Notes under the pieces: model-generated
The model's input: only the letters and a program-made list of their open reading frames with translations
The model's database searches: none
Told to the model about the DNA's origin: nothing
Shown here: in pieces, positions 18,761 through 26,747 of the stretch
How the letters are laid out: the number at the start of each line of letters is the position of its first letter
Numbering within the stretch: position 1 is the first letter of the stretch
Assembly (NCBI GenBank): GCA_030652245.1
Contig: JAUSBB010000169.1
Location: forward strand, 1-37,424
DNA: 37,424 nucleotides
Direction of reading: 5' to 3'
Source: Rhodocyclaceae bacterium
GTDB lineage: Bacteria > Pseudomonadota > Gammaproteobacteria > Burkholderiales > Rhodocyclaceae
Program-made: the position numbers and the translations under genes

Positions 18761-19834
18761 TCAGCTTGGCGCAATCGTTTCCAGAGTGCGCGAGCGCCAG
18801 TCAAGCACGGCGGTACGCGTGGCCATTTTTCCGGCAAGTTCTGGAAATTCGGTGGTGATCACTTCAGCCGCGAACTGCGCGAGAAAGCGGCTCTTGAGTT
18901 CGGCGCGCGCCCGGTCGACGCCGATTTCGTCGTAGAGCACCGAACTGAGCAGCAGAAAACCGTCGTCGGGGATGCGTCCGGCTTTCATGTTGGCCTGGAT
19001 GATGCCGGCGGCGCGGCGGATGGGTTCACCGAGGTTCGGACTGTAGGGCCCGATGATCAGCGCGAGGTTGGGGGTGTGCAAGAAGTCGAAGCCGCGGCCG
19101 ACGCAAATCATCCATTCGCGGTGCTCGATGTCTAGATGGCGCTCGTTGCGCTTAATTTGCTCGCGCACCGAGTCAATTCGTTTGAGGTTGCCATGCAGCA
19201 GCGGCAGGAGGTCGTTGCGCATCTGCGCCGGCATGTCGGGCAGCAGTGAGGCAAGTCGTGGTTCCAGCGCGGTACGTTCGTTTTCGGTGAGGGTGGACAG
19301 ATCAAGCTTTTCGCCGTTGGTGCCGTGCACGATCATCGCGTCTTCGTCGGTTTCGATGCCGCACACCAGAGGATAAACAGTGCCGTGCGACGCGCCGAAA
19401 ATGTGCGCGACTTGACGGCGAATTTGATGGACGTGATCCTTGGCCGCCTCGGTGTCGTAGTTGAAGCCGGCGCAGCCGCGATGTGGGCTGCCCTTGGAGT
19501 AATGGTAGGTGATGAGGAAGAGTACGCGACGGCCACTGCTGACCATCCGCTGCACATGATGCGCCACGACCTCGCCCAGGTGCGGCCAGCCGAGATCGAA
19601 CATGCCGCCGAGGTTGCGGAAGGGCATCAGGATGCCAACGGGAGTGTTGGTGGTGACAGGGAGGTTGATCCGCCCGTCCATGCACTTGAACACGGCGATG
19701 GCGGTCGGATGCTGGGCGAGGTAGTGCTCGCGCGCCAGCCACGACTCAGGGCTGCGGAAATCGGCCCCGTGGCGATCGGCTAGATCGAATATCCAGTCGA
19801 TGCGTTGCTGGATAGGTTTACTATGGATGTCCAT
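18761..19834 (-). CDS. Divergent beta-class carbonic-anhydrase-like protein
   Basis: A 357-residue soluble protein without signal peptide. It carries the complete beta-carbonic-anhydrase zinc and catalytic set: C51-x-D53-x-R55 in FKCMDGRINLP and H118-x2-C121 in SPHRGCAGF. The same C-x-D-x-R ... H-x2-C arrangement occurs in E. coli Can, though the spacing here (67) is longer. The remaining 230 residues (C158 in LVCGIETDED, then a helical region and GRGFDFLHTPN) are not typical of short beta-CAs and recall the larger multi-domain forms such as CsoSCA. A role in CO2/bicarbonate interconversion near RubisCO fits the neighbouring cbbR, cbbM and DAB genes. A cytoplasmic carbonic anhydrase would short-circuit DAB, so it may be regulated or inactive. 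No strong ribosome site is seen before ATG 19834. Confidence 0.75.
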   Translation of the reverse strand: MDIHSKPIQQRIDWIFDLADRHGADFRSPESWLAREHYLAQHPTAIAVFKCMDGRINLPVTTNTPVGILMPFRNLGGMFDLGWPHLGEVVAHHVQRMVSSGRRVLFLITYHYSKGSPHRGCAGFNYDTEAAKDHVHQIRRQVAHIFGASHGTVYPLVCGIETDEDAMIVHGTNGEKLDLSTLTENERTALEPRLASLLPDMPAQMRNDLLPLLHGNLKRIDSVREQIKRNERHLDIEHREWMICVGRGFDFLHTPNLALIIGPYSPNLGEPIRRAAGIIQANMKAGRIPDDGFLLLSSVLYDEIGVDRARAELKSRFLAQFAAEVITTEFPELAGKMATRTAVLDWRSRTLETIAPS

Positions 19835-19977
19835 GTTTAAGCTTTCTGCAGGAAATTAGCGACGGGTCTTCAACCCCGGGGTGGGCGCCCATCGCATTCG
19901 TGCAAGAAGGCCACCAAAGGCCTCTCGCCGACGATCTGGCACGGCCGAAGTTTATCTTTCTTCCCGGGACGATGCAT

Positions 19978-20901
19978 CTATCTTTTGCCGACCGGCCGAT
20001 CCGCCATCAGTCCCGGCGCCTCCGCCAGCAGAAATTCGCGGAAGGTTTCCGCTACTGGCAACAGGGACTTTTCGGCACGATGCACGACGTACCAGCGCCG
20101 GATGACCGGTGTGCCGGTAACGGGCAAACGCACCAGGCGACCGACCTCGCATTCAAGCGCCACGGAATGTGCGGAAATGAAGGCCAGCCCCAGGCCGGCC
20201 ATCACCGCTTGCTTGACCGTCTCGTTGCCGACCATTTCGAATAAATGGAGTGGCGCGATGCCGACATCCGCGAAATACCGTTCCATCGTCGCCCGCGTGC
20301 CCGAGCCGGATTCGCGGATCAAAAAGGTTTCTTCGGCGAGTTGCGTTGGCGCCACCTGCTGGCTGCCGGCCAGCGGGTGGTCCGGCGCGGCGACAATCAC
20401 CAGCGGGTGGTCGGCAAAGGCTTCGGCCACCGTGGTAAGTTCCTGCGGCGGCTTGCCCATGATGGCCAGATCGATCTCATTGTCGGCCAGTTGCCGCACG
20501 ACGGTTTCGCGGTTATTCACGCTGAGGTTGAGTTCAACACCCGGTTTCCTGCGGCGAAACTCCATCAGCAGGCGCGGCGTGAAATATTTGGCGGTGCTGA
20601 TCGCGCCGACCGACAGCCGCCCGCCGCGCACGCCCTTGATGGCATCCAGCGCCTCGGTAGCCTCGCGCAACTGTTGGGCGATGCGCCGCGCATGGCGCGC
20701 CACCTCCTCGCCGGCCGCGGTCAGAAAGACCTTTTTACCAACCATTTCGGTCAGCGGCAACCCGGCCTGTTCTTCGATCTGCTTGACCTGCATCGACACC
20801 GCCGGTTGCGTCAGGTGCAACTCTTCGGCCGCGCGCGAAAACGACAAATGCCGCGACAAGGCCTCGAAAACCTTGAGTTGTCGCAGGGTGACGTGCTTCA
20901 T
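19978..20901 (-). CDS. cbbR: CbbR, LysR-type regulator of the cbb genes
   Basis: A 307-residue LysR-family regulator. The N-terminal winged helix-turn-helix (residues 1-65) contains SFSRAAEELHLTQPAVSMQVKQ, followed by a periplasmic-binding-like effector domain (about 90-295) with LIRESGSGTRATMERYF and NETVKQAVMAGLGLAF, which are typical of CbbR. It is divergent to cbbY and cbbM, the usual position for CbbR, which activates Calvin-cycle genes in response to metabolites. The start has GGGAG 7 bases upstream. Probable binding sites lie at 20983-21031 and 21769-21810. It may also read through into the carbonic-anhydrase-like gene 143 bases downstream. Confidence 0.93.
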   Translation of the reverse strand: MKHVTLRQLKVFEALSRHLSFSRAAEELHLTQPAVSMQVKQIEEQAGLPLTEMVGKKVFLTAAGEEVARHARRIAQQLREATEALDAIKGVRGGRLSVGAISTAKYFTPRLLMEFRRRKPGVELNLSVNNRETVVRQLADNEIDLAIMGKPPQELTTVAEAFADHPLVIVAAPDHPLAGSQQVAPTQLAEETFLIRESGSGTRATMERYFADVGIAPLHLFEMVGNETVKQAVMAGLGLAFISAHSVALECEVGRLVRLPVTGTPVIRRWYVVHRAEKSLLPVAETFREFLLAEAPGLMADRPVGKR

Positions 20902-20954
20902 TTCGACACTCCCGTCGGCGACCGTCGTCTCGGTCGCTTGTAGTTGTCATCTGA

Positions 20955-20978
20955 CGCCGTCCTGCCAGCGCCGACTTT
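20955..20978 (+). repeat. Dispersed 24-bp repeat, copy B
   Basis: CGCC then GTCCTGCCAGCGCCGACTTT, one mismatch from the consensus, between cbbR and cbbY. Like copy A it is preceded by CTGA. Confidence 0.8.
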
Positions 20979-20982
20979 TGAC

Positions 20983-21031
20983 TTATCGCGCAATCTTATC
21001 ATCGCGATAAGAAGTCGTGACTGTTACTTAT
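20983..21031 (+). promoter_or_regulatory. Probable CbbR operator/promoter of cbbY
   Basis: TTATCGCG (20983-20990) and CGCGATAA (21003-21010) are a perfect inverted repeat. The 37 bases 20995-21031 match 31 of 37 bases of a second element before cbbM, including CTTATCATCG and TCGTGACTGTTA. The T-rich/A-rich dyads fit LysR-type (TNA-N7-TNA) sites. Confidence 0.65.
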
Positions 21032-21058
21032 GGTCTCCGGTGAGTATCTTTACCGTCC

Positions 21059-21784
21059 ATGGAGACACTGCAAGCCCTGATTTTCGATGTCGATGGCACG
21101 CTCGTCGACACCGAGCGCGACGGCCACCGCGTCGCCTTCAATCTCGCCTTCGCCGACGCTGGCCTCGACTGGCACTGGGATGAAGCGTTGTACGGCGAAC
21201 TGCTCGCCGTCACGGGTGGCAAAGAGCGCATCCGCTTTTTTGTCGAGCGCCACCTCCCGGAATTTGCCGCGCGGCCGGATTTCGATGCGCTCGTCAAATC
21301 GCTGCATGCGACCAAAACCGCTCACTTTGTGCGGCTGGTCGAAGCTGGCCAGCTACCGCTGCGGCCCGGCGTCGCGCGGCTCATTGCCGAAGCGCGCGCC
21401 GCCGGCCTGCGGTTGGCGATCGCCACCACCACCTCGCCAGAAAATGTTGACGTGCTGTTACGCGCCAGCCTGGCGCCGGAAGCGCTTGACTGGTTCGAAG
21501 TGATCGGCGCCGGCGATGTCGTGCCGGCCAAAAAGCCCGCGCCCGATATTTACCAGTGGGTGCTGGAACGTATGAAGCTGCCCGCCAGTGCCTGTCTCGC
21601 GCTGGAAGATTCGGTCAACGGGCTGAAATCCAGCCTGGCCGCAGGCATTCCGACGCTGGTCACGGAGAGCGAATACACCCACGGACAGGACTTTACCGGC
21701 GCGCTCAGGGTGCTGCCGGACCTGGCGGCCGTCACCCTGACCGATCTGTGGAACATCTTCGATGGAACCTTATCATCGACATAA
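21059..21784 (+). CDS. cbbY: CbbY-type HAD sugar-bisphosphate phosphatase
   Basis: A 241-residue cytoplasmic HAD hydrolase. Motif I is FDVDGTLVDTE with nucleophile D10 and acid D12. The cap domain carries VTGGKERIRFF, typical of CbbY. Motif II is IATTTSPEN, motif III falls around K156-P (AKKPAPDIY), and motif IV is ALEDSVNGLKS. CbbY dephosphorylates xylulose-1,5-bisphosphate, a misfire product that inhibits RubisCO, which fits the RubisCO and CbbQ/CbbO repair genes downstream. A phosphoglycolate phosphatase role is less likely from the VTGGKERI signature. The ribosome site is weak. Its 3' end overlaps the operator-like element in front of cbbM. Confidence 0.88.
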   Translation: METLQALIFDVDGTLVDTERDGHRVAFNLAFADAGLDWHWDEALYGELLAVTGGKERIRFFVERHLPEFAARPDFDALVKSLHATKTAHFVRLVEAGQLPLRPGVARLIAEARAAGLRLAIATTTSPENVDVLLRASLAPEALDWFEVIGAGDVVPAKKPAPDIYQWVLERMKLPASACLALEDSVNGLKSSLAAGIPTLVTESEYTHGQDFTGALRVLPDLAAVTLTDLWNIFDGTLSST

Positions 21785-21810
21785 TATTTCGTGACTGTTA
21801 TTTATAGTTA
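21769..21810 (+). promoter_or_regulatory. Probable CbbR operator/promoter of cbbM
   Basis: Starts inside the last codons of cbbY. Bases 21769-21805 align without gaps to the element before cbbY (CTTATCATCG ... TCGTGACTGTTATTTAT). Further TTA/TAA half-sites follow up to 21821. It lies about 60-100 bases before the cbbM start, so cbbM can be expressed separately from cbbY. Confidence 0.65.
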
Positions 21811-21866
21811 AGCCTTACTAAGATGATGGACATCGCAGCACAACAACACTCAAAGGAGAAGGAACA

Positions 21867-23246
21867 ATGGATCAATCGAACCGCTACGCCGACCTGAGCC
21901 TCAAGGAAGAAGACCTCATCAAGGGCGACGGGCACGTGCTCGTCGCTTATCACATGCAGCCGGCCGCCGGTTATGGCTATCTGGAAACCGCCGCGCACAT
22001 CGCCGCCGAGTCCTCCACCGGCACCAACGTCGAGGTCTGCACTACCGACGATTTCACCAAGGGTGTGGATGCGCTGGTGTATTTCATCGACGAGGCCAAG
22101 GGCGTGATGAAAGTCGCCTACCCGATCGATCTGTTCGACCGCAACATCATCGACGGCCGCGCCATGCTGGTGTCGTTCCTGACGCTGGCGATCGGCAACA
22201 ACCAGGGCCAGGGCGACGTCAAGTGCCTGAAGATGCATGACTTCTACGTGCCGCGCCAGTTCATGCGCCAGTTCGACGGCCCGTCCATGGGCATCGCCGA
22301 CATGTGGGAAATCCTCGGGCGTCCGCGCGTCAATGGCGGCTACATCGCCGGCACCATCATCAAGCCGAAGCTGGGCCTGCGCCCGGAGCCGTTTGCCAAG
22401 GCGGCCTACCAGTTCTGGCTGGGCGGCGACTTCATCAAGAACGACGAGCCGCAAGGCAACCAGGTGTTCTGCCCGACCAAGAAGGTCATCCCGCTGGTGG
22501 TCGATGCCATGAAGCGCGCCATGGACGAAACCGGCCAAGCGAAGATCTTCTCCGCCAACATCACCGCCGACGACCACTATGAAATGCTCGCGCGCGCCGA
22601 TTACATCCTCGAAGCCTTCGGCCCGGATGCCAACAAGGTGGCGTTCCTGGTCGACGGTTACGTCGGCGGCCCCGGCATGGTGACGACCGCGCGTCGTCAG
22701 TATCCCGCCCAGTTCCTGCACTACCATCGTGCCGGCCACGGCGCGGTGACCTCGCCTTCGGCACTGCGCGGCTACTCCGCGTTCGTGCTGTCCAAGATGT
22801 CCCGCCTGCAGGGGGCTTCCGGCATCCACGTCGGCACCATGGGCTACGGCAAGATGGAGGGCGCGGCGGATGACCGCAACATCGCCTACATGATCGAGCG
22901 CGATTCGGCGGACGGCCCTTACTACCATCAGGAGTGGTACGGCATGAAGCCCACCACCCCGATCATCTCCGGCGGCATGAACGCGCTGCGCCTGCCCGGC
23001 TTCTTCGAGAACCTCGGTCACGGCAACGTGATCAACACCTCCGGCGGCGGCTCCTGGGGTCATATCGACAGCCCGATGGCCGGCGCGATCTCCCTGCGCC
23101 AGTCCTACGAGTGCTGGAAGTCCGGCGCCGACCCGATCGAATTCGCCAAGGAGCACAAGGAGTTTGCCCGCGCCTTTGAATCCTTCCCGGGCGATGCCGA
23201 CAAGATTTTCCCCGGCTGGCGCGAAAAACTCGGCGTCCACAAGTAA
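21867..23246 (+). CDS. cbbM: Form II ribulose-1,5-bisphosphate carboxylase/oxygenase
   Basis: A 459-residue form II RubisCO whose numbering matches the Rhodospirillum enzyme exactly: K166 (TIIKPK), carbamylated K191 with D193 and E194 (GGDFIKNDE), H287 (YHRAGH), loop-6 K329 (MGYGKM) and S368 (ISGG). It forms a dimer-based large-subunit-only enzyme and fixes CO2 in the cytoplasm. No small subunit or carboxysome gene is in the window. Form II enzymes discriminate poorly against oxygen, which fits low-oxygen or high-CO2 conditions and the strong carbon-uptake genes nearby. An AAAGGAGAAGG ribosome site precedes ATG 21867, as for a highly expressed gene. A rho-independent terminator follows 20 bases after the stop. 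Confidence 0.98.
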   Translation: MDQSNRYADLSLKEEDLIKGDGHVLVAYHMQPAAGYGYLETAAHIAAESSTGTNVEVCTTDDFTKGVDALVYFIDEAKGVMKVAYPIDLFDRNIIDGRAMLVSFLTLAIGNNQGQGDVKCLKMHDFYVPRQFMRQFDGPSMGIADMWEILGRPRVNGGYIAGTIIKPKLGLRPEPFAKAAYQFWLGGDFIKNDEPQGNQVFCPTKKVIPLVVDAMKRAMDETGQAKIFSANITADDHYEMLARADYILEAFGPDANKVAFLVDGYVGGPGMVTTARRQYPAQFLHYHRAGHGAVTSPSALRGYSAFVLSKMSRLQGASGIHVGTMGYGKMEGAADDRNIAYMIERDSADGPYYHQEWYGMKPTTPIISGGMNALRLPGFFENLGHGNVINTSGGGSWGHIDSPMAGAISLRQSYECWKSGADPIEFAKEHKEFARAFESFPGDADKIFPGWREKLGVHK

Positions 23247-23265
23247 TTCGGACTCTGATAAAAAG

Positions 23266-23289
23266 AACCCCGCTCCGGCGGGGTTTTTT
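23266..23289 (+). terminator. Rho-independent terminator after cbbM
   Basis: AACCCCGC, loop TCCG, GCGGGGTT followed by further T residues. It probably attenuates rather than ends transcription into cbbQ, giving more cbbM than cbbQO transcript. Confidence 0.9.
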
Positions 23290-23324
23290 GCCCCGACATA
23301 TTTGATATCTGATCGGATAAAGCG

Positions 23325-24125
23325 ATGGACAAGACCCAATATCTCGTCAAGCAGGAACCCTTCTATCAGGCACAGGGCAGGGAAGTCGCCCTCTACGAAG
23401 CCGCCTATGCCGCGAAGCTGCCGGTCATGGTGAAAGGGCCGACAGGTTGCGGCAAGTCGCGCTTCATCGAATACATGGCGTGGAAGCTGCAAAAGCCGCT
23501 GATCACCGTCGCCTGCAACGAGGACATGACGGCCAGCGACCTGGTCGGCCGTTACCTGCTCGAAGCCAACGGCACGCGCTGGCTCGACGGCCCGCTGACC
23601 ACCGCTGCCCGCATCGGCGCAATTTGTTATCTCGACGAGATCGTCGAAGCGCGCCAGGACACCACCGTGGTGATCCACCCGCTGACCGACCACCGCCGCA
23701 CGCTGCCGCTCGACAAGAAGGGCGAACTGCTTGAGGCACACCCCGATTTTCAGTTGGTGATTTCCTACAACCCGGGCTACCAGAGCCTGATGAAGGATCT
23801 GAAGCAATCCACCAAGCAGCGCTTCACCGCCTTCGACTTTGATTACCCGCCGCCCGAACTGGAGATCGGCATCATCTCACGCGAAACGGGGCTCGCCGAG
23901 GGCACCGTCGCCAAGCTGGTGAAAATCGGCCAGGTCGGGCGCAACCTCAAGGGTCATGGCCTCGACGAGGGTATCTCGACGCGGCTCCTGGTGTATGCCG
24001 CCACGCTGATCAAGCGCGGCGTCGATGCCGGCGACGCCTGTCGCATGGCGCTGGTGCGGCCAATCACCGACGATGCCGACATCCGCGCAACGCTCGATCA
24101 CGCCATCGACGCCACCTTCGTCTAA
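23325..24125 (+). CDS. cbbQ: CbbQ, MoxR-type AAA+ ATPase of the RubisCO activase
   Basis: A 266-residue AAA+ ATPase. Walker A is GPTGCGKS (residues 38-45), Walker B ICYLDEI (100-106), with sensor and arginine-finger regions in ISYNPGYQSL and STKQRF. CbbQ hexamers work with CbbO to remodel inhibited RubisCO and release sugar-phosphate inhibitors, and Q2O2 types act on form II enzymes. The gene follows cbbM by 78 bases across a terminator, and precedes cbbO. The start ATG 23325 has only a weak GGATAAAG site. Confidence 0.95.
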   Translation: MDKTQYLVKQEPFYQAQGREVALYEAAYAAKLPVMVKGPTGCGKSRFIEYMAWKLQKPLITVACNEDMTASDLVGRYLLEANGTRWLDGPLTTAARIGAICYLDEIVEARQDTTVVIHPLTDHRRTLPLDKKGELLEAHPDFQLVISYNPGYQSLMKDLKQSTKQRFTAFDFDYPPPELEIGIISRETGLAEGTVAKLVKIGQVGRNLKGHGLDEGISTRLLVYAATLIKRGVDAGDACRMALVRPITDDADIRATLDHAIDATFV

Positions 24126-24345
24126 CTTTCATGATGCGTGTGCTACGCCCCCGCACCATGAAAACGCCCACCCCCCTTCGCCCCCCTCGCGGGGGGTTCC
24201 AATCGGTTCGCTGCGCTCGTTTGTCACCGGGCGCTTCTTTTGGCAGCGGAGCGGGTTGCGGCTGGCGCCGCGTGCCGCGTTTGCTTGGGGCGGCCCGGCG
24301 CAAACGCTGCATTTTCACGCTAAACATGGCCTGCGGCAGGGGTTG
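24126..24345. other. GC-rich spacer between cbbQ and cbbO with strong hairpin
   Basis: A 220-base gap. It contains CCCCCC-TCGC-GGGGGG (24181-24196) and neighbouring C-rich runs, then CGGTTCGCTGCGCTCG-type sequence. It is open in the cbbO frame, but its hypothetical translation (proline/arginine-rich) does not resemble CbbO. It looks like an inserted intergenic repeat typical of GC-rich betaproteobacteria. Confidence 0.5.
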
Positions 24346-26613
24346 ATGCCCATGACCGAAACCGAATACCAGCATCCTTTGATGAAGGTCTATTGGACCC
24401 GGCTCGACTGCGGCTTGAAGCCTGTCGCGGACGTGTTCGAGGACTGCATGACCGAAGCCCTGGCCGTGCTCGCGCAGGAGGACATCGATGGTTATCTGGA
24501 TGCCGCGAGCGTCCTCGGCAAGATGGGGCGCGGGCCGGAGCCGGTGCTGGCCTTTCTGGAGGAGTGGCCCGCCATCGCCGCCGCCGCCGGCAGCGCGCTG
24601 CTGGCGCCGGTGATGGATTTCATCCGCGCCCTGCAGAAATCGCCCAACAGCCGCGCCATCACACCCTTCCTGCAAACCCTGGCCGCCGTGGCGCGCCGCC
24701 TGCAAGCGGGCGAGCAATTGCAGTTCTACATCGACATCGCGCGCGACCTGATGCAGCGCACCTCGCGTTCGATGCTGGGCCAGCACATCACCGTCCCCAG
24801 CCCCGGCCTGTCCGAATTTTTCAATCAGGCGCCGCGCCTGGTGAACCTCCTGTCGATGGCGGGGCTGCAAAACTGGGTCGATTACGGCGTCCGCAATTAC
24901 CAGCATCACCCCGAGCGGCAGATCGACTATTTCGCGCTGCAATCGGCCGACAGTCGCGCGGTGCTGCAACGCGAGCGCCACGGCACCCTGTTCGCCGACG
25001 TCGAGCGCCAGCTTGACCTCTATCTGCGCGCCCTCTGGCAGGACAGCGATCAACTGGTGCCGTATTCGACCGCCTTCGACGAGCTGCGCAAGCCGATTCC
25101 CTACTACGACAAACTCGGCATGCGCGTGCCGGATGTCCAGGACGATGCGAATGGCATCAGCGGTCTCGACCGCTACCGCGCCATGCTCGCCCACATGGTT
25201 GGCCACCGCCGCTGGAGTGCCACGCAAATCGCCGACAACTGGAGTCCCTTCCAGCGCATGGCGGTCGAATTCTTCGAGGACTGCCGCGTCGAGACCCTGC
25301 TGATCCGCGAGTATCCTGGCCTGCGCCGCCTCTTTCTCGCCCTGCATCCCCATCCGGTCGAGGGCGCCTGCGATCCCGAGACCACCTCCTGCCTGCGGCA
25401 TCGGCTGGCGATGCTCTCGCGCGCCTTTCTCGACCCCGCGCACGGCTATGCCGATCCGGTGCTGGGCGATTTCGTCCTCCGCTTCCATGCGCTGCTGGAG
25501 AAGGATACGTCGAGCACGGGGGCGATGGCCGATCTCGCACTGTCCTACGTCACCAAAACGCGCCGCCAGAGCGACCAACTTGCCAAGGTGCATTTCGACG
25601 ACACGGTGATCGACTACCGCGACGACAACCGCCAGCTATGGCGCTTCATCGAAGAGGATGACGAAGGCGAGGTCGTCGATCAGCATCGCAAAATGGCCAA
25701 GGGCGAGGAGCTCAACAGCCTGCCGCCCCGCCACTACCCCGAATGGGACAGCAACAGCCAGACCTATCGTCCCGACTGGACCAGCGTCTACGAAGCCCTG
25801 CATGCCAGCGGCAATGCCGCCGACATCGACAAGCTATTGCTTAAACACGCCGCACTGGCCAAGCAGCTCAAACGCCTGCTCGACCTCATCAAGCCGCAGG
25901 ATAAGGTGCGCATTCGCTATCAGGAGGAGGGCAGCGAGCTCGACCTCGACGTCGCCATCCGCTCGCTGATCGACTTCAAGAGCGGCGCGCTGCCCGACCC
26001 GCGCATCAACATGAGCCACCGCACCGACGGTCGCGACATCACCGTGCTGCTGCTGCTCGATTTGTCAGAATCGCTCAACGGAAAAGCTGGTGGCGGCCAG
26101 CAGACCATCCTCGAACTCAGCCAGGAGGCCGTTTCGCTGCTGGCCTGGGCCATCGACTGCATGGGTGATCCCTGCGCGATTGCCGGCTTCCACTCCAACA
26201 CCCGCCACGAGGTGCGCTACCAGCACATCAAGGGTTTTTCCGAGCGCTGGGACGACACCGTCAAGGCGCGGCTGGCGGCGATGCAGGCGGGTTTCTCGAC
26301 GCGCATGGGGGCCGCCTTGCGTCACGCCGGCCACTACCTGGCGGCCCGCCAGGCCGACAAAAAGATCCTGCTGCTGCTCACCGACGGCGAACCCGCTGAC
26401 ATCGACGTCAACGAACCCGATCACCTGCGCGCCGACGCCAGGAAAGCCGTCGAGGAACTGTCGGCGCAAGGCGTCACCACCTTCTGCCTGAGCCTCGACC
26501 CCAACGCCGACGAGTACGTGCGCGAGATTTTCGGCAACCACTGGCGCGTGCTCGACCGCATCGAGCGCCTGCCCGAGCAACTTCCCCTGCTCTATCTCAG
26601 CCTGACGCGCTGA
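24346..26613 (+). CDS. cbbO: CbbO, von Willebrand factor A adaptor of the RubisCO activase
   Basis: A 755-residue protein. A long helical N-terminal and central region includes the conserved EFFEDCRVETLLIREYPGL. The C-terminal vWA domain (about residues 560-755) has a MIDAS motif D572-x-S574-x-S576 (LDLSESL) and LLLTDGEPADI. CbbO docks on RubisCO through the MIDAS and couples it to the CbbQ ring. ATG 24346 or 24352 are both possible; an AGGGG lies 3 or 9 bases upstream respectively, so 24352 (MTETEY) may be the true start. The open frame upstream to 24025 overlaps cbbQ and is judged not coded. A 24-bp dispersed repeat begins 7 bases after the stop. Confidence 0.95.
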   Translation: MPMTETEYQHPLMKVYWTRLDCGLKPVADVFEDCMTEALAVLAQEDIDGYLDAASVLGKMGRGPEPVLAFLEEWPAIAAAAGSALLAPVMDFIRALQKSPNSRAITPFLQTLAAVARRLQAGEQLQFYIDIARDLMQRTSRSMLGQHITVPSPGLSEFFNQAPRLVNLLSMAGLQNWVDYGVRNYQHHPERQIDYFALQSADSRAVLQRERHGTLFADVERQLDLYLRALWQDSDQLVPYSTAFDELRKPIPYYDKLGMRVPDVQDDANGISGLDRYRAMLAHMVGHRRWSATQIADNWSPFQRMAVEFFEDCRVETLLIREYPGLRRLFLALHPHPVEGACDPETTSCLRHRLAMLSRAFLDPAHGYADPVLGDFVLRFHALLEKDTSSTGAMADLALSYVTKTRRQSDQLAKVHFDDTVIDYRDDNRQLWRFIEEDDEGEVVDQHRKMAKGEELNSLPPRHYPEWDSNSQTYRPDWTSVYEALHASGNAADIDKLLLKHAALAKQLKRLLDLIKPQDKVRIRYQEEGSELDLDVAIRSLIDFKSGALPDPRINMSHRTDGRDITVLLLLDLSESLNGKAGGGQQTILELSQEAVSLLAWAIDCMGDPCAIAGFHSNTRHEVRYQHIKGFSERWDDTVKARLAAMQAGFSTRMGAALRHAGHYLAARQADKKILLLLTDGEPADIDVNEPDHLRADARKAVEELSAQGVTTFCLSLDPNADEYVREIFGNHWRVLDRIERLPEQLPLLYLSLTR

Positions 26614-26620
26614 GCGCGCA

Positions 26621-26644
26621 AAAGTCGGCGCTGGCGGGACGGCG
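26621..26644 (-). repeat. Dispersed 24-bp repeat, copy C
   Basis: Exact copy in reverse orientation, 7 bases after the cbbO stop. As with copies A and D it sits just after a stop codon and reads AAAGTCGGCGC in the direction of the gene. Confidence 0.85.
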
Positions 26645-26645
26645 A

Positions 26646-26669
26646 TGCATGCGGCCATCATGGCATGCA
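26646..26669. promoter_or_regulatory. Inverted repeat upstream of the FNR-like gene
   Basis: TGCATGC and GCATGCA flank a 10-base spacer, about 80 bases upstream of the FNR-like start. It could be an operator or a small hairpin. Confidence 0.3.
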
Positions 26670-26747
26670 AGTTGCTGCATGGCGCAGACAAAAAACAAAC
26701 AAGCTCGGGTATCATCAAGATAACCCTAACATCAGAAAGGAAGAACG

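Noticed and set aside
21798-23807. 669-codon open frame antisense to cbbM
   Set aside because: It mirrors cbbM and cbbQ, which have complete active-site residues; long antisense frames are common in GC-rich DNA, and it shows no recognisable domain.
24025-24345. N-terminal extension of CbbO by 107 residues
   Set aside because: It would overlap cbbQ out of frame and pass through a hairpin-rich spacer; a ribosome site and the conserved N-terminus begin at 24346-24352.
24064-25593. 509-codon minus-strand frame opposite cbbO
   Set aside because: Antisense shadow of cbbO; no motif and no ribosome site.
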